Below the pieces are notes generated by a model. The model did not search any database. It was not told where the DNA came from and saw only the letters and a program-made list of their open reading frames with translations. Shown piece by piece: positions 43,701 to 54,903 of a DNA stretch of 64,000 nucleotides; positions within the stretch are counted from its first letter, which is position 1; each line of letters opens with the position of its first letter. The stretch is from Jaminaea rosea. Taxonomy: Eukaryota > Basidiomycota > Exobasidiomycetes > Microstromatales. Where the stretch lies: contig NW_020289985.1 in NCBI RefSeq assembly GCF_003144245.1, positions 310,001-374,000 on the forward strand, given 5' to 3'. A program made the position numbers and the translations under genes.

Positions 43701-44045
43701 CGAGTAGTCTGGCACTCTAGTCTTACGTGCGTGCAGCTCAATGACGCTATTCGAGGCCTTCCAGATGGTAGGCGGCGGTGTCAGGGACGAAGAAGAGGGG
43801 TCTCGACCTTTGCCGCTGTATCCTCTTGATGGGCCATCCTCCTGTCGGCGCGAGCGCGATCGCTGTGGCTGCTGCTGCCGGCGTTGGTGCGTCGAAGTGG
43901 TGAGGAGGCGAGACGTTGAGAGGTGGAATGCTTGCGGCAGGGTGAGACTCAGGATGCGACGTGATGAAGATGATGTCGCGCCTCTGGTACTATAACCCGC
44001 GATGGCAGCAGCATTGATCATGACGGCAGGGGTGCCTATATGCAC
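40743..44045 (-). CDS. SUV3: Mitochondrial ATP-dependent RNA helicase SUV3
   Basis: DExH helicase of the mitochondrial degradosome, which feeds RNA to the exonuclease Dss1 and controls intron and mRNA turnover. A single exon; 1100 residues. An Arg/Ser-rich N-terminus (STSRLLTTSTHQRRQQQ) suits a mitochondrial targeting sequence. Motif I is GPTNSGKT at residues 327-334, motif II is DEIQ at 415-418, motif III follows in HLCGEPSAV, and motif VI is QIAGRAGRYG. The C-terminal SUV3 domain (SLFAAIDDSRYFLANFDQAG, and the segment around WLSFRFPLAF) is followed by a basic Gly/Arg-rich tail. It is longer than yeast Suv3 (737) mainly through charged insertions such as the Glu/Arg-rich repeat after ALLPPDDEVFAREAEE. 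A second in-frame Met at residue 9 could serve as start. Confidence 0.94.
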   Translation of the reverse strand: MHIGTPAVMINAAAIAGYSTRGATSSSSRRILSLTLPQAFHLSTSRLLTTSTHQRRQQQPQRSRSRRQEDGPSRGYSGKGRDPSSSSLTPPPTIWKASNSVIELHARKTRVPDYSLPEPAKDATVASQLEEAIKQLGRDTLISRRIRALGLSHEAAELVLKSVFTNQSKGTDSQGGHIAALLRQWVKNQRYSIEKEQRMLLSPIPSSSKSADKAVLPAPSLPLLTTARNIVDGIPASVVEQDANAVTRALLRSQTVAFLDWVQEQLAKLAADAQPSTEEPSASSPAVIAATSQHTLTLTRSLLDVRNPADLYPEARSIKRSIHLHVGPTNSGKTHGALLRLVRAHTGLYLGPLRLLAHEVWDRINNGKVAPGVSPRPCNLKTGEEEQTMGPLVGLQSSTVEMVDQKQRFDVAVIDEIQMIADPQRGHAWTTALLGVAAKEVHLCGEPSAVPLIKRLVADCGDELTVHEYERLTPLEVAEESLHGDLTKLRPGDCLVGFARSAIFTLKKRIDGIPLPAAPDGSEGGELRCALAYGSLPPELRATQARMFNEGVDANLMVATDAVGMGLNLRIKRVIFETVYKFNGKETIPLSASQIKQIAGRAGRYGMGLNGEADDASSGQALTLQEGDMDVVRAALASPRADLTRASVQPPPENIERLMALLPPDDEVFAREAEERLEREEKEERERQKDEERKQAAQRGGRGRGRSRAGGRMKVVSDALENVESILTEAEGQQEAGQGSWLNSPQTKSSKSHRQAQLRLKAAAFGRVHNVYAELSLFAAIDDSRYFLANFDQAGHSRAVALRASSIATAASSTSANDEDEDESPALVGPSQRRSVLTVSEQNAFALAPIDVRSASVLAAFALFVREYALGNLVLFDSVVERLDLLKSLSVVEALEEKMRREWDNEQSISGQKEAAEAEEPTIRQLMAYVPAWSPINDEVIRGLESLHASLGVYLWLSFRFPLAFSDRTKTAALRKRTERAIELSFEAQRAAREKRLTHLGIRGDGSQLEGQERRGRGGRRAGEGHAPLWGMEEDKPAARRGGYSFGQGREPELRLGSRRDSDGEERRFQGKRGGRGRRQEGYDDTFASSGKGRPSHRWS

Positions 44046-44311
44046 CAGTGAAGCAAGTGATGGATAGCTTGATTGCTCGTTGTCCCCCTCGCCATCTTCT
44101 CAGCTCAGCCAAGTTCAAAATCGTCGCTTCCGCCTTGACGGGCGGGAGTGGCTCCTCGGCATTCCACGCACAAGGGCGGGCCTCCAAGCAAGACGAGCGG
44201 CGAGGCTCCTCGCTCGGACCAAGTCAAGTCGTCGATGGAGGCGGTGTTCGACGACTCTTGACTCTCCACCTTTCTTACTACTTTGATCGTATACCCAATT
44301 CACGCGCAATC
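44046..44311. promoter_or_regulatory. Divergent promoter SUV3/LIM gene
   Basis: A compact 266-bp bidirectional gap between start codons. No clear motif was seen. Confidence 0.45.
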
Positions 44312-45641
44312 ATGCCTCCAGTCTTTGGCATTAGCGCTCCCAAATGCCCACGCTGTACCAAGAGTGTATATCAGGCAGAGCAGGTGAGTCCCATCTGGGT
44401 TCCTTTACCAGTGTCAGAGTGGTGTCGATGTCGTCTGACATCCACTCTCTCCCTCCCCTTTCATCCGCATCCAGGTCATTGGCCCCAACTCCACACCATA
44501 CCACAAGCCTTGTCTGACATGCATCACTTGCAACAAGCGACTCGACTCGACCCTCCTCGTCGAACACGACGGCGAGGCTTTGTGCAAGAATTGCCATCGT
44601 TCTCACCTCGGTGTAGGTAAAGGAGCATTCGGCAAGGCGGTGCCTGTCAGGGCCACATTGCCGACGAGTCCCCAAAGGGGAGCAGAGAGCAATAGAAGGT
44701 TGGCGCCAGAGCACGGCGAGGAGGACATTGATGACGATACGATGCGTAGCTTGAGTGGCATTAGTATTTCGGCAAGATCGAAGCCAGTGGCGGTGCCCCC
44801 GCCTTCCCAAGAGAGAGACGTCGCAACCTCGCCCGATGTTGCTCGGCCGCCGAACCCAACACCTTCAACTGCCATGGATCCGGTACGCCCGCCGATCGCA
44901 TCACCGCCCTCAGGCTCGTTGGGGAATGGATCGTCTGTCACAAGCATCGATGACGCTGTTGCGGGAGGGATGGCCTTGCCCAACATTACATCGCGAAGTG
45001 CAGCTCTGCGAGATGCAGTTGATGGAATAGAGCGCGCTGTTGGTAGCGAGGAGCCAAGGGGTGATGCAGCATCAGTAGAGCAGAGGAGTGCTAGACCAGA
45101 ATCCATTGGCGGCGCAGCAGCAGCAGCGGCTTCAGCGCCTCTGCCTCCCTCCTCCTCGACCTCGGCAGCAACCCCTCGCCGCCTGCCCTCACCCGTACGC
45201 CGCACCCCTGCTGCATCAAGCAATGGATACAAGACGTCCTCCAACCTGGGCGGCACGGAATCGCCATCCTCGAACTACTCGCCCTCGGCCTCAACTCCCT
45301 TCCGCTCCCAATACTCCATCTCCTCTCCGAATTCAACGCCAACCCGCCTCGCCACCTCGATCAACTCGGGCACACCCCTCTGCAGTCGCTGTTCTCGACC
45401 AGCCTACCACGCAGAAGCCGTCGTGGGGGCCACATCTGGCGGGCGAGTCTGGCATAGGGCCTGCCTCAAATGCGAATCCTGTGGGACTACCCTCAGGAAG
45501 GGATTGGTGGAGGAAGGACCGGAGAGAGTGGGGCAGGAGGTGGGCGAAGGCATGAACACGTTCTGTAGGAACTGCCATAAGATGCGTTTTGGGCCTAGGG
45601 GGATTGGGAGCGCTGGGAGTAGTTACCCGTTGAAGGGATGA
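44312..45641 (+). CDS. Two-LIM-domain protein, CRP-like
   Basis: The exons are 44312-44383 and 44475-45641 (phase 0), giving 412 residues. LIM 1 begins at residue 11 with CPRCTKSVYQAEQ, then HKPCLTCITCNKRLDS and ALCKNCHRSHLG, filling the zinc ligand pattern of two fused fingers. LIM 2 is C-terminal: LCSRCSRPAYHAEAVVG, then WHRACLKCESCGTTLRKG and TFCRNCHKMRFGPRG. The roughly 250 residues between them are Ser/Pro/Ala-rich and disordered. The Gly-rich segments after each LIM (KGAFGKA, GPRGIGSAG) resemble cysteine-rich proteins (CRPs), which bundle actin or act as adaptors. Partners cannot be inferred. Confidence 0.85.
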
Positions 45642-46116
45642 TGGGATCTTGGAGACGCGACGTGACGTGACGTGACGTGACCTGATCGTCTTTCGATACC
45701 ACTTGACCTGTAGTATGTATGCTCTCCTCTCCTGTATCCTTCGTCCACTGTGCGAGAATGACATTGTAATTCCATTGCCATGGCCATCCGACCTCTCGTA
45801 GCGGCTGCCACTCTTGACCACGTGGCTCCTCCCCCACGCTCAGTCCGACGGCGACGGACACGGAGCTGAGGCGCCGACGGGCGGCCGGTGAGACCGTCGC
45901 GAGTCAAAGCGTTGAGGCGGACAGGAACGTTGGTTGGCTTTCGTCGCTACACAAGACTTTCCTGCCATCCTCTCATCAGAGGCCCTTTAATAGCGTCAAG
46001 AGCCAAAGTAGCTCAAGTACTTCCTCACAACCAAGAAGTCAATCGGTCGCGGCCACTAGAGTCTTCTCCTCCTCCTCCTCCTCCTCCTCCTACCTTCTGA
46101 GTCGTCGTTCTTCGTA
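45642..46116. promoter_or_regulatory. Intergenic region LIM/MPC1 with two simple repeats
   Basis: About 475 bp holding the LIM 3'-UTR and MPC1 promoter. It contains the CGTGA pentamer array (45661-45680) and a CTC/CCT triplet microsatellite at about 46066-46091 in the presumed MPC1 leader, 26 bp before the ATG. A minus-strand frame crossing it has no domain. Confidence 0.5.
45661..45680 (+). repeat. Tandem CGTGA pentamers, four copies
   Basis: Four perfect CGTGA copies, bounded by ACGCGA on the left and CCTGA on the right. The phase creates three overlapping TGACGTGA elements, close to the CRE/bZIP core TGACGT. The array is 19 bp beyond the LIM stop codon and about 440 bp upstream of MPC1. 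Confidence 0.8.
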
Positions 46117-47008
46117 ATGGCCTCTCGCTTCTTTGCTTGGGCGAAATCGCCTCAAGCTCGCGACTACTTCTTCTCGACGCACTTCTTTGGTCCTTTGGCT
46201 AGTGAGTATGAGCACTGCAAGAATACATTCTGTAACTGCGTAAGGAAGGGGAGGCCCGCCTGGAGGGGCGCGGTGTAAGGCCGAGCGAAATCGGAGAAGA
46301 CAGGTAGCATGACAGGACGGAGTTCAGGAGGATGAGTCGAGATAGGCAGGGGAAAGCTTGGCCTGGCGATCTGGTAGATGGAGTCGTGAGATGGTGCTTC
46401 GTATGCTCGCCTTCAATGGAGCATCACGAAGGGAAGGTGCGGGCGGGCACCAGAAGCAGAGTCGCAAGAATCAGCTCGGCCGCACCAGTTCCTACCGAGC
46501 AGCTAAGGAGCGACGTGTTCGTCTCACAGCATAGTGTACGACAGACCTGGGCTATGTTTGCGGCTCTATCCATGCCTCACCTCGTCCATGACTTCGCACG
46601 CAGATAAGCTGACATTGCCTTCCCCTCCTTCGCACAGACTGGGGTCTGCCCCTCGCCGCTCTTGCCGACCTGTCCAAGGACGAAGAGGTCATCTCAGGCA
46701 CCATGACCGCTGCCCTCTGCTCCTACTCGATCGTCTTCTCCCGCTTCGCCTGGCGTGTCACCCCGAGGAACTATCTGCTGCTCGCATGCCACGCCACAAA
46801 TGCTACGGCTCAGGCTGTGCAGGGGGGAAGATTTTTGGTGAGTTGACGAGCGGCTGGCGAGGCTGTCGGATGGAACAATGACTGAACTGACAATCGCCTT
46901 GCACTCTTCTCCTGCCAGAACTACAACTACTTTGGCGGCAAGGAGAAGAGACAAAAAGAGGCTGGCGGGCTCGAGCCTCCGTCGACGCCTAGGGTTGCTT
47001 CGGCCTAA
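46117..47008 (+). CDS. MPC1: Mitochondrial pyruvate carrier subunit 1
   Basis: Inner-membrane subunit that imports pyruvate as a heterodimer with MPC2/3. The exons are 46117-46201, 46638-46837 and 46919-47008, giving 124 residues, a normal length. The protein begins [20 protein letters not shown], with the [20 protein letters not shown] signature across the first intron, then [20 protein letters not shown] and [20 protein letters not shown] for the membrane helices, and the terminal [14 protein letters not shown]. The first intron is 436 nt, long for this window. It ends only 92 bp from the convergent MID1 gene. Confidence 0.95.
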
Positions 47009-47100
47009 GGCAGGCGAGCAAGACGAGATGGAGACAGGGCAGGGCATTGTTCATGTATTGTGCGTTGTCACGTCGTCAGAATCCAGAGTCCCATGATGAT

Positions 47101-49416
47101 CTACAAAAGTAAACAAGAAAGAAGCACCGCTAGACCGGCAGCCACGACCGCTACTGCTCGCGTCTCGCCACCTCCTCCTCTCATCAACCGCGGCGAAGCG
47201 TTCTGCTCTCTGAGGAACTTATCTACCCCCATCGCAGAGCAGTACGCATTCCCAAAGTTGTCCTGAGCAATGTATCTCAGCGGTCCTCCCCACCTCGCAA
47301 GGTCATCTCCAGCTCCACCGTTCAGTGCGGCTCCCAAGCCCTGATGCCCAGAATCAGCAAATGTCCCATAGTCATGCTGCGCTGTCAAATCCCAGGCGGG
47401 GCAAGCCCACTGAATCAAAGGTCCAGGACAGTTACGCGTGACGAAGAGGCAGGTGTAGAGGCAGGGAAGCACCTCACCGTACGTCGAGTCCACGCCTAGC
47501 TGCCCGCCGGCGAAACCGTGACGCGAGTGAGAGACGTTGCGATTCACTATGTAGGGAAGGGTGCGCGTGTTGAGGGGTGAGACGCGGCCTACGAGGGAGT
47601 CGACGTCTGTTACCGCTGCTGATTGATTGCCGGGATCGGACAGCGGGTCGGTGCAGCGTGGCATTGTGACAGCGCAGAGCCAGTCTTGGTAGGCGCCTGA
47701 GCATGCCGAAGGAGGATGGAGAGTCAGCATTGATGAGAAGGATGAGGAGAGGATGAGGATGATGGTCTACTACTCACGCTTGCAGTCTATGCAGGTTCGT
47801 ACGCTCGAGTAGGATCCAAAGTACGGGTCGTCACAGGGGAAAGTCGAGATGCTGCGTGGTAGGGCAACGTGCGATTGTGAGCTACTGCGGACCGCCTCCC
47901 GTCTCTTCTCACCGCGAACTCACGTCTTGGAGAAGTTGGCGTAGTTGGGGCTCACCGTCGAGTTGATGACGTTGAGGGCCTCCTCCGTAGGCACTCCCGG
48001 CCCTATTGGGATCGAGTAAGCCACCTGCGGGCAGAAGTCGACATCGTAGACCAACCTGCACGTCTCTGTCCCCTTCGTCTTGAGCTTGACAGCAGGATAC
48101 AGGGAGATACCTGGCACATTCGTGCTGTTCGTCACGTTTCCTCCACCGATGACTGCTGCGTCATCGCTAATCGTCGTGTTGATGGCCTTTGCCGTGGAAT
48201 TGACACTGACCAGCCAAGCAGTGTAGTTCGTCTCCGGTTGCAGCCCGGCGACTTCGAACTGCAGGCGACGATTGAAGACGTCGAATAGAGCCGTACTCCC
48301 CCTCGTCGTCTCACTCGAGTTGATGGCAGGGGAGGCCGCTGAGGAGGAGAAGGCTGACCACGCGTCTTGCAGGGCGCAGAAGGAAGAGTTGTAGTACTGT
48401 GAAGGCAGACTGTACTGCCCAAAGGTGGGAAGGACCACTAGAGAGATATTGGGCGCCACACTTTGTCCAATGCCGTTGTCGGGGACATCGGGACTGGAGA
48501 CGGTATAGTTGAACGATGTAAGAAGGGCCCGCGTTGAGTCTGTATCGTCCAGCGTTACGCCGTAGCGATTCTCGAGATTCAATGTAGGCACGCCCGTGCT
48601 CACGACGATCTGCACCGTAAAGTCTCCCTCAACCCCCCAATTGAATCGCGGCGGCCACACGCCGACCCATACCGATTCTGGATTGTCTGTGCCTCCCGTA
48701 TTGAGGGATAGCTGCGCAAAGCCTCCCCAAGCGTAGGCGAGTGCGCCAGGCGTGGGAACTGTGTCATCGTCGTCCCCCTGACCTACTGGCGGCGGACCTG
48801 GCTTTGATGTGCTATTGACCAAGGAGACGTAGACGCGCGCCAAGCTGCTCTCGAGCATTGAGCGTCGAGTGCTCGACGAGGCGTTGCGCGAGATGTCTGG
48901 CCTCACGCCGTCATTTGGGCCGGAGCAGAGGGAGACTGCTACATGGATTGGCTGTTGCTTGGCTTCCTCGCTGAGGGGAAGCTGGAAGAAAGCTGCTGCA
49001 TCCGAGTCGTTTGAGATGGAGATTGTCGAGCGTACAGAGACGGAGTCATTCAGGACGTAGGGCGTCGACGAGGCCAAGACGAGGCTGGCGGTGCTGGTTG
49101 AGTCTGGCAGGGCAGTTGACGTCGTGCCGGAGGAGAGATCCCCGGAGTAGGGGGCCGAAGTAGTTGTGACTGCTATTGATGACGAGATGGTGGTGGCACC
49201 CCCCGGTGGCGGAGGCGAGGCTTGCAGTTGGTCCAAGAGACCGCCGTGCACATCATGCTGCGCTTCGTCATTTTGGGCTTGTTGCTGCAGCGTTTGGGCA
49301 CGAGCGCCTAGTGTGATTAGGGACAGCAGATTGGCTACAAGTAGAAGGAGGAGAGAGGCTGCTGGGATGCGTAGAGGCCTTGTCGACCGTCGCAGCGACC
49401 GTCTATGCACCTTCAT
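47101..49416 (-). CDS. MID1: Stretch-activated calcium channel subunit MID1
   Basis: Regulatory subunit of the plasma-membrane high-affinity calcium channel (with Cch1), acting in pheromone, cell-wall and ER stress. Exons on the minus strand are 49416-47924, 47851-47778 and 47696-47101, giving 720 residues. A hydrophobic signal (AASLLLLLVANLLSLITLGA) follows a basic N-terminus. The extracellular part is rich in Asn-glycosylation sites. The Cys-rich C-terminal region is diagnostic: TFPCDDPYFGSYSSVRTCID, then YQDWLCAVTMPRCTDP, CPGPLIQWACPAWDL and the final DNFGNAYCSAMGVDKFL. The C-terminus ends in a Leu-rich hydrophobic tail (VAVVAAGLAVLLSCLLL). An in-frame ATG at 49554 would bury the signal, so 49416 is preferred. 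Confidence 0.92.
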
Positions 49417-49854
49417 CTTGTCATCTGCGGCGGCAGAGGCGATGAGACCCTCGCCTTCGTCGTCCTCGATTGCGTGACTCGTGGCACGACGGCGACCAAC
49501 GAGATAGTCCAGAACGTATCGGCCAGGACGGGGCTGACAGTGACCTGCAGTCAAGGAGCGCGAAAAGACCGAGCAGGAGGAGGAGGAGGAATAGCGTGAG
49601 GAGGTAGGAAAGGAGTGATTGCCAAGACGCCAAATTGCAGAGCAGCCACGGAGAGAAAGTCTCCGCCCTACAGGCCATCGCCGCCGCCGGCTCCCACTTT
49701 CCTTCCCGGCAGAACAAGGCGCTGCTTAGCGCAATCACTTGACCTCGATGTCGACAACGCTTTGCATAGCATAAAGCAATAGAACAGCATAAGAGATATT
49801 AACTTCAAAGCACCAAAAAGGTATTCGCACCATCGCCCGCTACACCAGCACCGC
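49417..49854. promoter_or_regulatory. MID1 promoter region
   Basis: About 440 bp between MID1 and the stop of SYP1, both on the minus strand. A GGAGGAGGAGGAGG purine run lies near 49575-49589. No gene was seen. Confidence 0.45.
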
Positions 49855-52791
49855 TTATTGCGCCACAAACTTCCCACTGACCGTCCTCCTCGCCACTTCA
49901 TCGAAGCTGCTCAACGCTCCTTCGTTCCCGCCAACGATTGTGATTCCGAGTGCACTCATCGTCGAGCCTGGCACAGCCCACCTCACTTGCACAGGCTGCG
50001 TAGTCCCCTGCCCATCGACCTGGAAGCGGGCGAGCACTTTGCCTCCTTCGCCCATCCCGCTCTCGTCCAGCTTCCAAGTCATTCGCTTGGTCTCAGCATC
50101 CCACTGACCCTCCGGCTTGGCCATGTGTCCTGTAACATTGGTGGGCCCCACGCTCGCCGTGAGAACTACTTCGGAAGCGCGCCCACCAGCCTTGGATGAG
50201 TCGTTGTACGACCAATTGCAGAGGAAGCTGGTCTGATGCGCCTCAAGTCGCCAGCGTGCGTCGATATTCAGAGGCACGTACTCGGCCAGCTTGTGCGTGG
50301 GAACGTGCACCTGATACTTGAGGATGGTAGCCGTGCTCGCAGATGAGGCACCATTGACTTGGCGAGCGAGTGACGCGACGTCGAGCATGTATTCTCCTGG
50401 CTTGCCGGCAACGCCCTGTAAGAAGGCAGGGTTGGGCGCCGCCTTCTCGAGTTGCTCAAAGGCTTCCAATCTAACATGCAAGGGTGGGGAAGAGGTAGTG
50501 GCCACGTCCTTGAGCTGCACACTAATGTCTCCCACGACCATCAGGCGGGTGATGCCTCCTCCGTTGCACGAGAGGATCGCATTGACCGTCTCTGTGATCG
50601 AGGCGCGGAGCCCAGGTGCAGAGGGCGGGGCGTCGAAGGGGTTGGAGGGGCGCGGAACCTGCTGAGCGGCCGACGTGGTAGAGACGAGGCTTTGTGCTCG
50701 ATCGCCTCCAATGGCGGGGGAGAAGGTAGCGGATACGGGAGAGGAGGAAACTGCGCCTGCGCCAAAGCCTGTTCCACTGGTCGTGCTTCCTCCCGTCGCT
50801 TGGGGAGCAAGAGCTCCAAACTGGCTCATGCCTCCTGCGCTGTTCATCCTGCTGCCGCTGCTCGTATCCAGCGTCGCGAGCGGGTTGTACGTCGTATTGC
50901 GCACGTCGCGTCTGTCCCTCCTCGTTGTGTTTCGGCGGGTAGGCGGACCACTCGTGAGCAGGGTGCTTCTGACCCGCTCCAGAGCAGCTTGGTCTTGCGC
51001 CGTATTCCCGCTCGTGGTAGCTCCGCCCGTCGCTGTTGGCGAAATGCTCATGTTGGCCACGCGCTGCGTAGGTGATGATGGGGCGACATTATCGCTGAGC
51101 TCCTCTCGGTCGCTGCTAGCCATGCCCATTGCGCCAGAGGCGGGGCCAGAGCTGAATCTGTCGGCGGGAGGAATGGAAAAGCCTTCTGAGTCTACTTGCG
51201 GGGCAGGAAGCTGAGGTGGGGGTGAGGCAGCTGCGGTGCGAGAAGGCGTCGATGGCGGGACAGATGCGCGAGTTGGGACCATGGGCGCCATCAAGCCGCC
51301 GCCGGCGGCACCTCCTGCCGCAGCGGCAGCCGCAGTCTTTGACGGCCGCATAGTTGCCATTCTGCTGTCGTCGGCATCATCGTCCCCGTCCAGCATGCGA
51401 CTCGGCGTGTCCCGCGTGTCGCGGCTCATCATCGAGTCGTCGCCCAGTCGCTCGCTCCCTGGCAGCGTCCCGTAGACGGTCGATGTATCTCCTTCATTGC
51501 CATCGCGCCCGGCGCCCTTGTTGCTCTTGTTGCGGCCGAAGCGACCGAAGGCACTGCGCAGCGTGCTTGCGGCCCCACCACCTCCACCGCCGCCTCGTGT
51601 CGTCCTTTGCTGCGTGTCATTGGTCGACGAGTGCAATGAGGCTGACGAGGGACCAGCGCCAAACTCGGCTCCTGCGCCACGCCCGTTGCGCTCGCGCTGC
51701 TGCTGCTGTCCAGCCGTATTAGGCCGAATGGAAGAGGCAACCGAGTCGTTGCGCTGTAGGCCGCCGCCCCGGCTGCTGTTGTTCATCGTAGTCGTCGGCC
51801 TCCTGACTGGCGTCCCAGTAGGCGGGGCCATCAGGCCTTGTCCACCTGCTCTCCTCTCACCCGTCCCCTTGCCATTCTTAAGAATAAATTCCTGCATATC
51901 CGCTTTTGGGTCGAAGCCCAGAGCAGCCTGCAGCGTCTGCTCCGTCATGCCCATCAACCTTTGAGCTGCGTCTGACTGCAAGGTCTCGAAGCGGGTGACC
52001 GTCTCCTTCAAGAGCTCAAGCCTTTGCGAGTCGATCCGCTGGTATGCTTCAAAGGTGAAGGGGGCCTCGGTCTCCCAGAGTTGCATCGTCTGGTCGAGGG
52101 AGCGCTGCGTATCGACTGCTTTCGCTTGTGCGTGGCCCGCTTTCTTGGAGGATGCTGTTTCGAGCTTGCGTTGGTCTTTCTGCAGTTGGGATTCGAGGAG
52201 TTGCAACTCTTTGAGAGTGGAGCTTAGGGAGTCATCGTGCTGGCGAGTAAGTGGAACAAGGGTCAGGAAGCCGTCATTGTGAGATCCAGAGTGCATTGGG
52301 GTACTCACATCCTTCTGCCTCGCCCACTCGCCTCTACTTGGCGCATTCCTCATCACCATCTCGCACTCCTCTGCGATCTTCTTCTCCAGCTCGCCGTGCA
52401 CGCTTGCTGTCTCTCCGATCTCCGCTATCAGTCTGTGAGGGAGATTGCGGCATCGTGTCAGCATCTGAGCAGTTCTTGGCTGTCGTCATCCTCGCCCTCA
52501 CCTCTCATAAACAGGAGCAAACCCTGGCCCCAAGGCCGCTGGATCAGAGAGAAAGCTACGCTTCGCCAGTTTCTGCAGTGCCTTCAGATAAGTGCTCTCC
52601 AGCTCGCGTCGAGCAGCAAAATAGTCTGCAAGCTCATCAGTCAGGAGACGAGCCTTGTGAATCCTGGTCTGCAGGAGAGTGGTAGCATCGCGAGGCTTGA
52701 GTGGGAGAAAGGCATTCGCGTAAGCTTGAGGAGGGAGAGACCCGTCCGCCGCGCCTGAAGAGGCGGCCGGTGGGGGAGATGTCGAGGACAT
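49855..52791 (-). CDS. SYP1: Muniscin SYP1, F-BAR and mu-homology domains
   Basis: Early endocytic adaptor that binds membrane through its F-BAR domain and cargo and Eps15-type proteins through its mu-homology domain. Exons on the minus strand are 52791-52502, 52432-52309 and 52239-49855, giving 932 residues. The F-BAR part (about 20-280) starts YANAFLPLKPRDATTLLQTR and has long helices such as RRELESTYLKALQKLAKRSF and LKELQLLESQLQKDQRKLE. A long Ser/Thr/Gly-rich linker follows, rich in possible phosphosites. The C-terminal domain (about 620-932) reads LRASITETVNAILSCNGGGI, then LMVVGDISVQLKDV and FLCNWSYNDSSKAG, as in SYP1/FCHO proteins. Neighbouring MID1 and the sulfite-oxidase-like gene show no functional link. 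Confidence 0.9.
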
Positions 52792-53137
52792 ATGGCTTTG
52801 CTGCTGATGTGTGTTGAGCTCTGACAGAGGTACAGGTGGAAGTGGTATCTTGAGTGACGTCGTGACAGCCGTCGCTGGTAATGAACAGGAAGGTCAGAGG
52901 TCAGGATGCGCTTTCGTCCTCTCGCCCAGCCTTCGGCCCGGCGGCGGCGGCCAGACTCGTCAGTCTCTCCAGGCCCGCGCCATGTGTGACGTCGAGCCTC
53001 GATCGCCTACCTCTCTTCTCCGTCCGCCCTCGCATGAATGCACGCACGGCAGCCAAGCGGCAAGAGCAAGGGTTCAATGTGGAGAGACCCTCTGAGTCGA
53101 GAAGGACTTGTCTTTGCCTTGATCATCCAGAGGCAGC
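52792..53137. promoter_or_regulatory. Divergent promoter SYP1/sulfite oxidase-like
   Basis: A 346-bp bidirectional gap. A TGACGTCGTGACAG stretch at 52855-52868 contains a TGACGTC CRE-like core. No gene was seen. Confidence 0.45.
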
Positions 53138-54851
53138 ATGAGCGACACCAAGCATTTTGATTCAGAGGGCGTCGTACACGAGAAAGGGGTGAGTGTGACT
53201 CTTTCGCTGCCACCAAAGTCTCTCTGACCTGACTCCTCGACGTGCCGACAGCGCCACGGCGAAGCTTTCAATGCTGAGCCGTCGATCCCCAATCTCACAT
53301 CACAAGGCGTCACAAGCCAGGAACAGCTCTTTCGTCGCAATCACGACGACATCGTCTACGCGGAGCCAGACGTGCCAGCCACGAAGGAAGAGTGGACCCT
53401 GGATGTCATCGTGGACGCGGATGTTGCTCAGGAGCAAGGCTGGAAAGAGTGGACCACGGGGACGAAGGGCAGCGAGTTCAGCCAGGATGATGGGGACGAC
53501 GATGCTACGATTGCACGATCGAAAGCGGAGAATATATCTCTGAGCAAGCTCAAGTCCTTCTACCCCAACCGAAGCGTTCTCTCAGCAATGGAGTGCGCAG
53601 GGAATCGTCGCAGCGAGATGGAGGCACGCAAGAGCAACCCAGCATCAGTGGAAGGTCTGCAATGGAAGCAAGGAGCGATAGGCAACGCACAATGGCAAGG
53701 AGCTTCCCTGCGCGAGGTGCTCCTCTCCCTGGGCATCGCAGATCCCTACGATCACCTGACACCCGAGGAATCCGCCCGCTTGCCGCCAACTGTGGACTCA
53801 ATGCAGACACGTAGCGCTCCCTGGTCACGCCATCTCTTCGTGCACTTCCTTTCCTCGCAGCCAAGCAGCGAGTCTACCAAACCACAGGGGCAAGTGTACG
53901 GCTCCTCTATCCCTCTCAGTACGGCGATGCATCCAAACCAGGATGTCCTGCTATGTTGGTCTGTCAACAACGTTGACCTAGGTCCCGCACACGGCTATCC
54001 ACTCCGTGCGGTCATTCCTGGCCATGTAGCCGCGCGCTGGGTGAAATGGTTGAGTGGAATCAGAGTGAGCAAGAGAGAGAACGACAGTCCGGCTATGCGA
54101 GATGATTATAAGATCTTGACGCCGCCCAAAGAGGTCAGAGAGCGTGGAGAGGAAAAAGAGTGGGCGGAGAGTGTCACGGGTGAAAATCAAGATCCCGACA
54201 AGAGAATGAAGGAGTTGCACGCCTTACCCGCTATGATGCGGTTAGGGGTCGGGTCAGGCGTGGGAGAGCCGGTCGAGAGGGATGGCGGTACTGTGGTTAG
54301 TGTGAATGGGGAGGGAATGTGGAAGGCGGAGGGGTACGCAGTGGGGACTGAAGGTGAGCGCAATGGCGAGATGGGGATCTTCGACATTCACTAACACGTC
54401 TGTCGCCATCGCAGGCTCCCCGGTGACTCTCGTCGAGCTTGTCATCCTCCCTTACTCTGGCAAAGACGACGACGAGTCCTCCTCTCTCGAAAGTCTTCGT
54501 CAAGCTGCCTCGCAAGTCCCACGGGAGAAGTGGAGTCGTCTTCTCCTCGACTCGACCCAGCGAGAGGGCGACAACGTCGTCGACGGACACATTCAAATCG
54601 GCGACGCTGCCGCAGCTGAAGCGTCTTCGTCGCGCTTCTCCTGGAGTTGGTCCCTATGGGAAGCACGCCTGCCCGCACCAAGGTCCCGAGATCATGGCGA
54701 GAAGGGGAAGGAGGAGTGGGCATTGCTGGTACGCTGCACTACGGAAGCGGGCGTCGTGCAGGAGATGCAGTCCCCCTGGAATGTGAGGGGATTTAGGGAG
54801 CGCAGTTGGCCCGTAGTCAGGGGGTTGAGGTTTGAGGAAGCGGGGCAGTAG
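53138..54851 (+). CDS. Sulfite oxidase-family molybdenum enzyme
   Basis: Molybdopterin enzyme that most likely oxidises sulfite to sulfate. The exons are 53138-53188, 53252-54353 and 54415-54851, giving 529 residues. The Moco-binding core shows NLTSQGVTSQEQLFRRNHDD, the Mo-ligand Cys132 in SAMECAGNRRSEM, WQGASLREVLLSLGI and then NVDLGPAHGYPLRAVIPGHV and ARWVKWLSGIRVS. The C-terminal dimerisation domain includes VTLVELVILPYSG and SWSLWEARLPAP. There is no cytochrome b5 domain, haem motif or clear targeting sequence, so it resembles plant-type sulfite oxidase; electron acceptor and location are unknown. A nitrate reductase is unlikely because haem and FAD domains are absent. Confidence 0.88.
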
Positions 54852-54903
54852 CCTCGCTGGTTGGCCTATACCGCTTTGCGTCCTCTCATGATGAGCATAC
54901 CAA

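Noticed and set aside
46066-46091. CTC/CCT triplet run as a possible coding repeat
   Set aside because: It lies before the MPC1 ATG in a pyrimidine-rich leader like those of many genes here; treated as a microsatellite.
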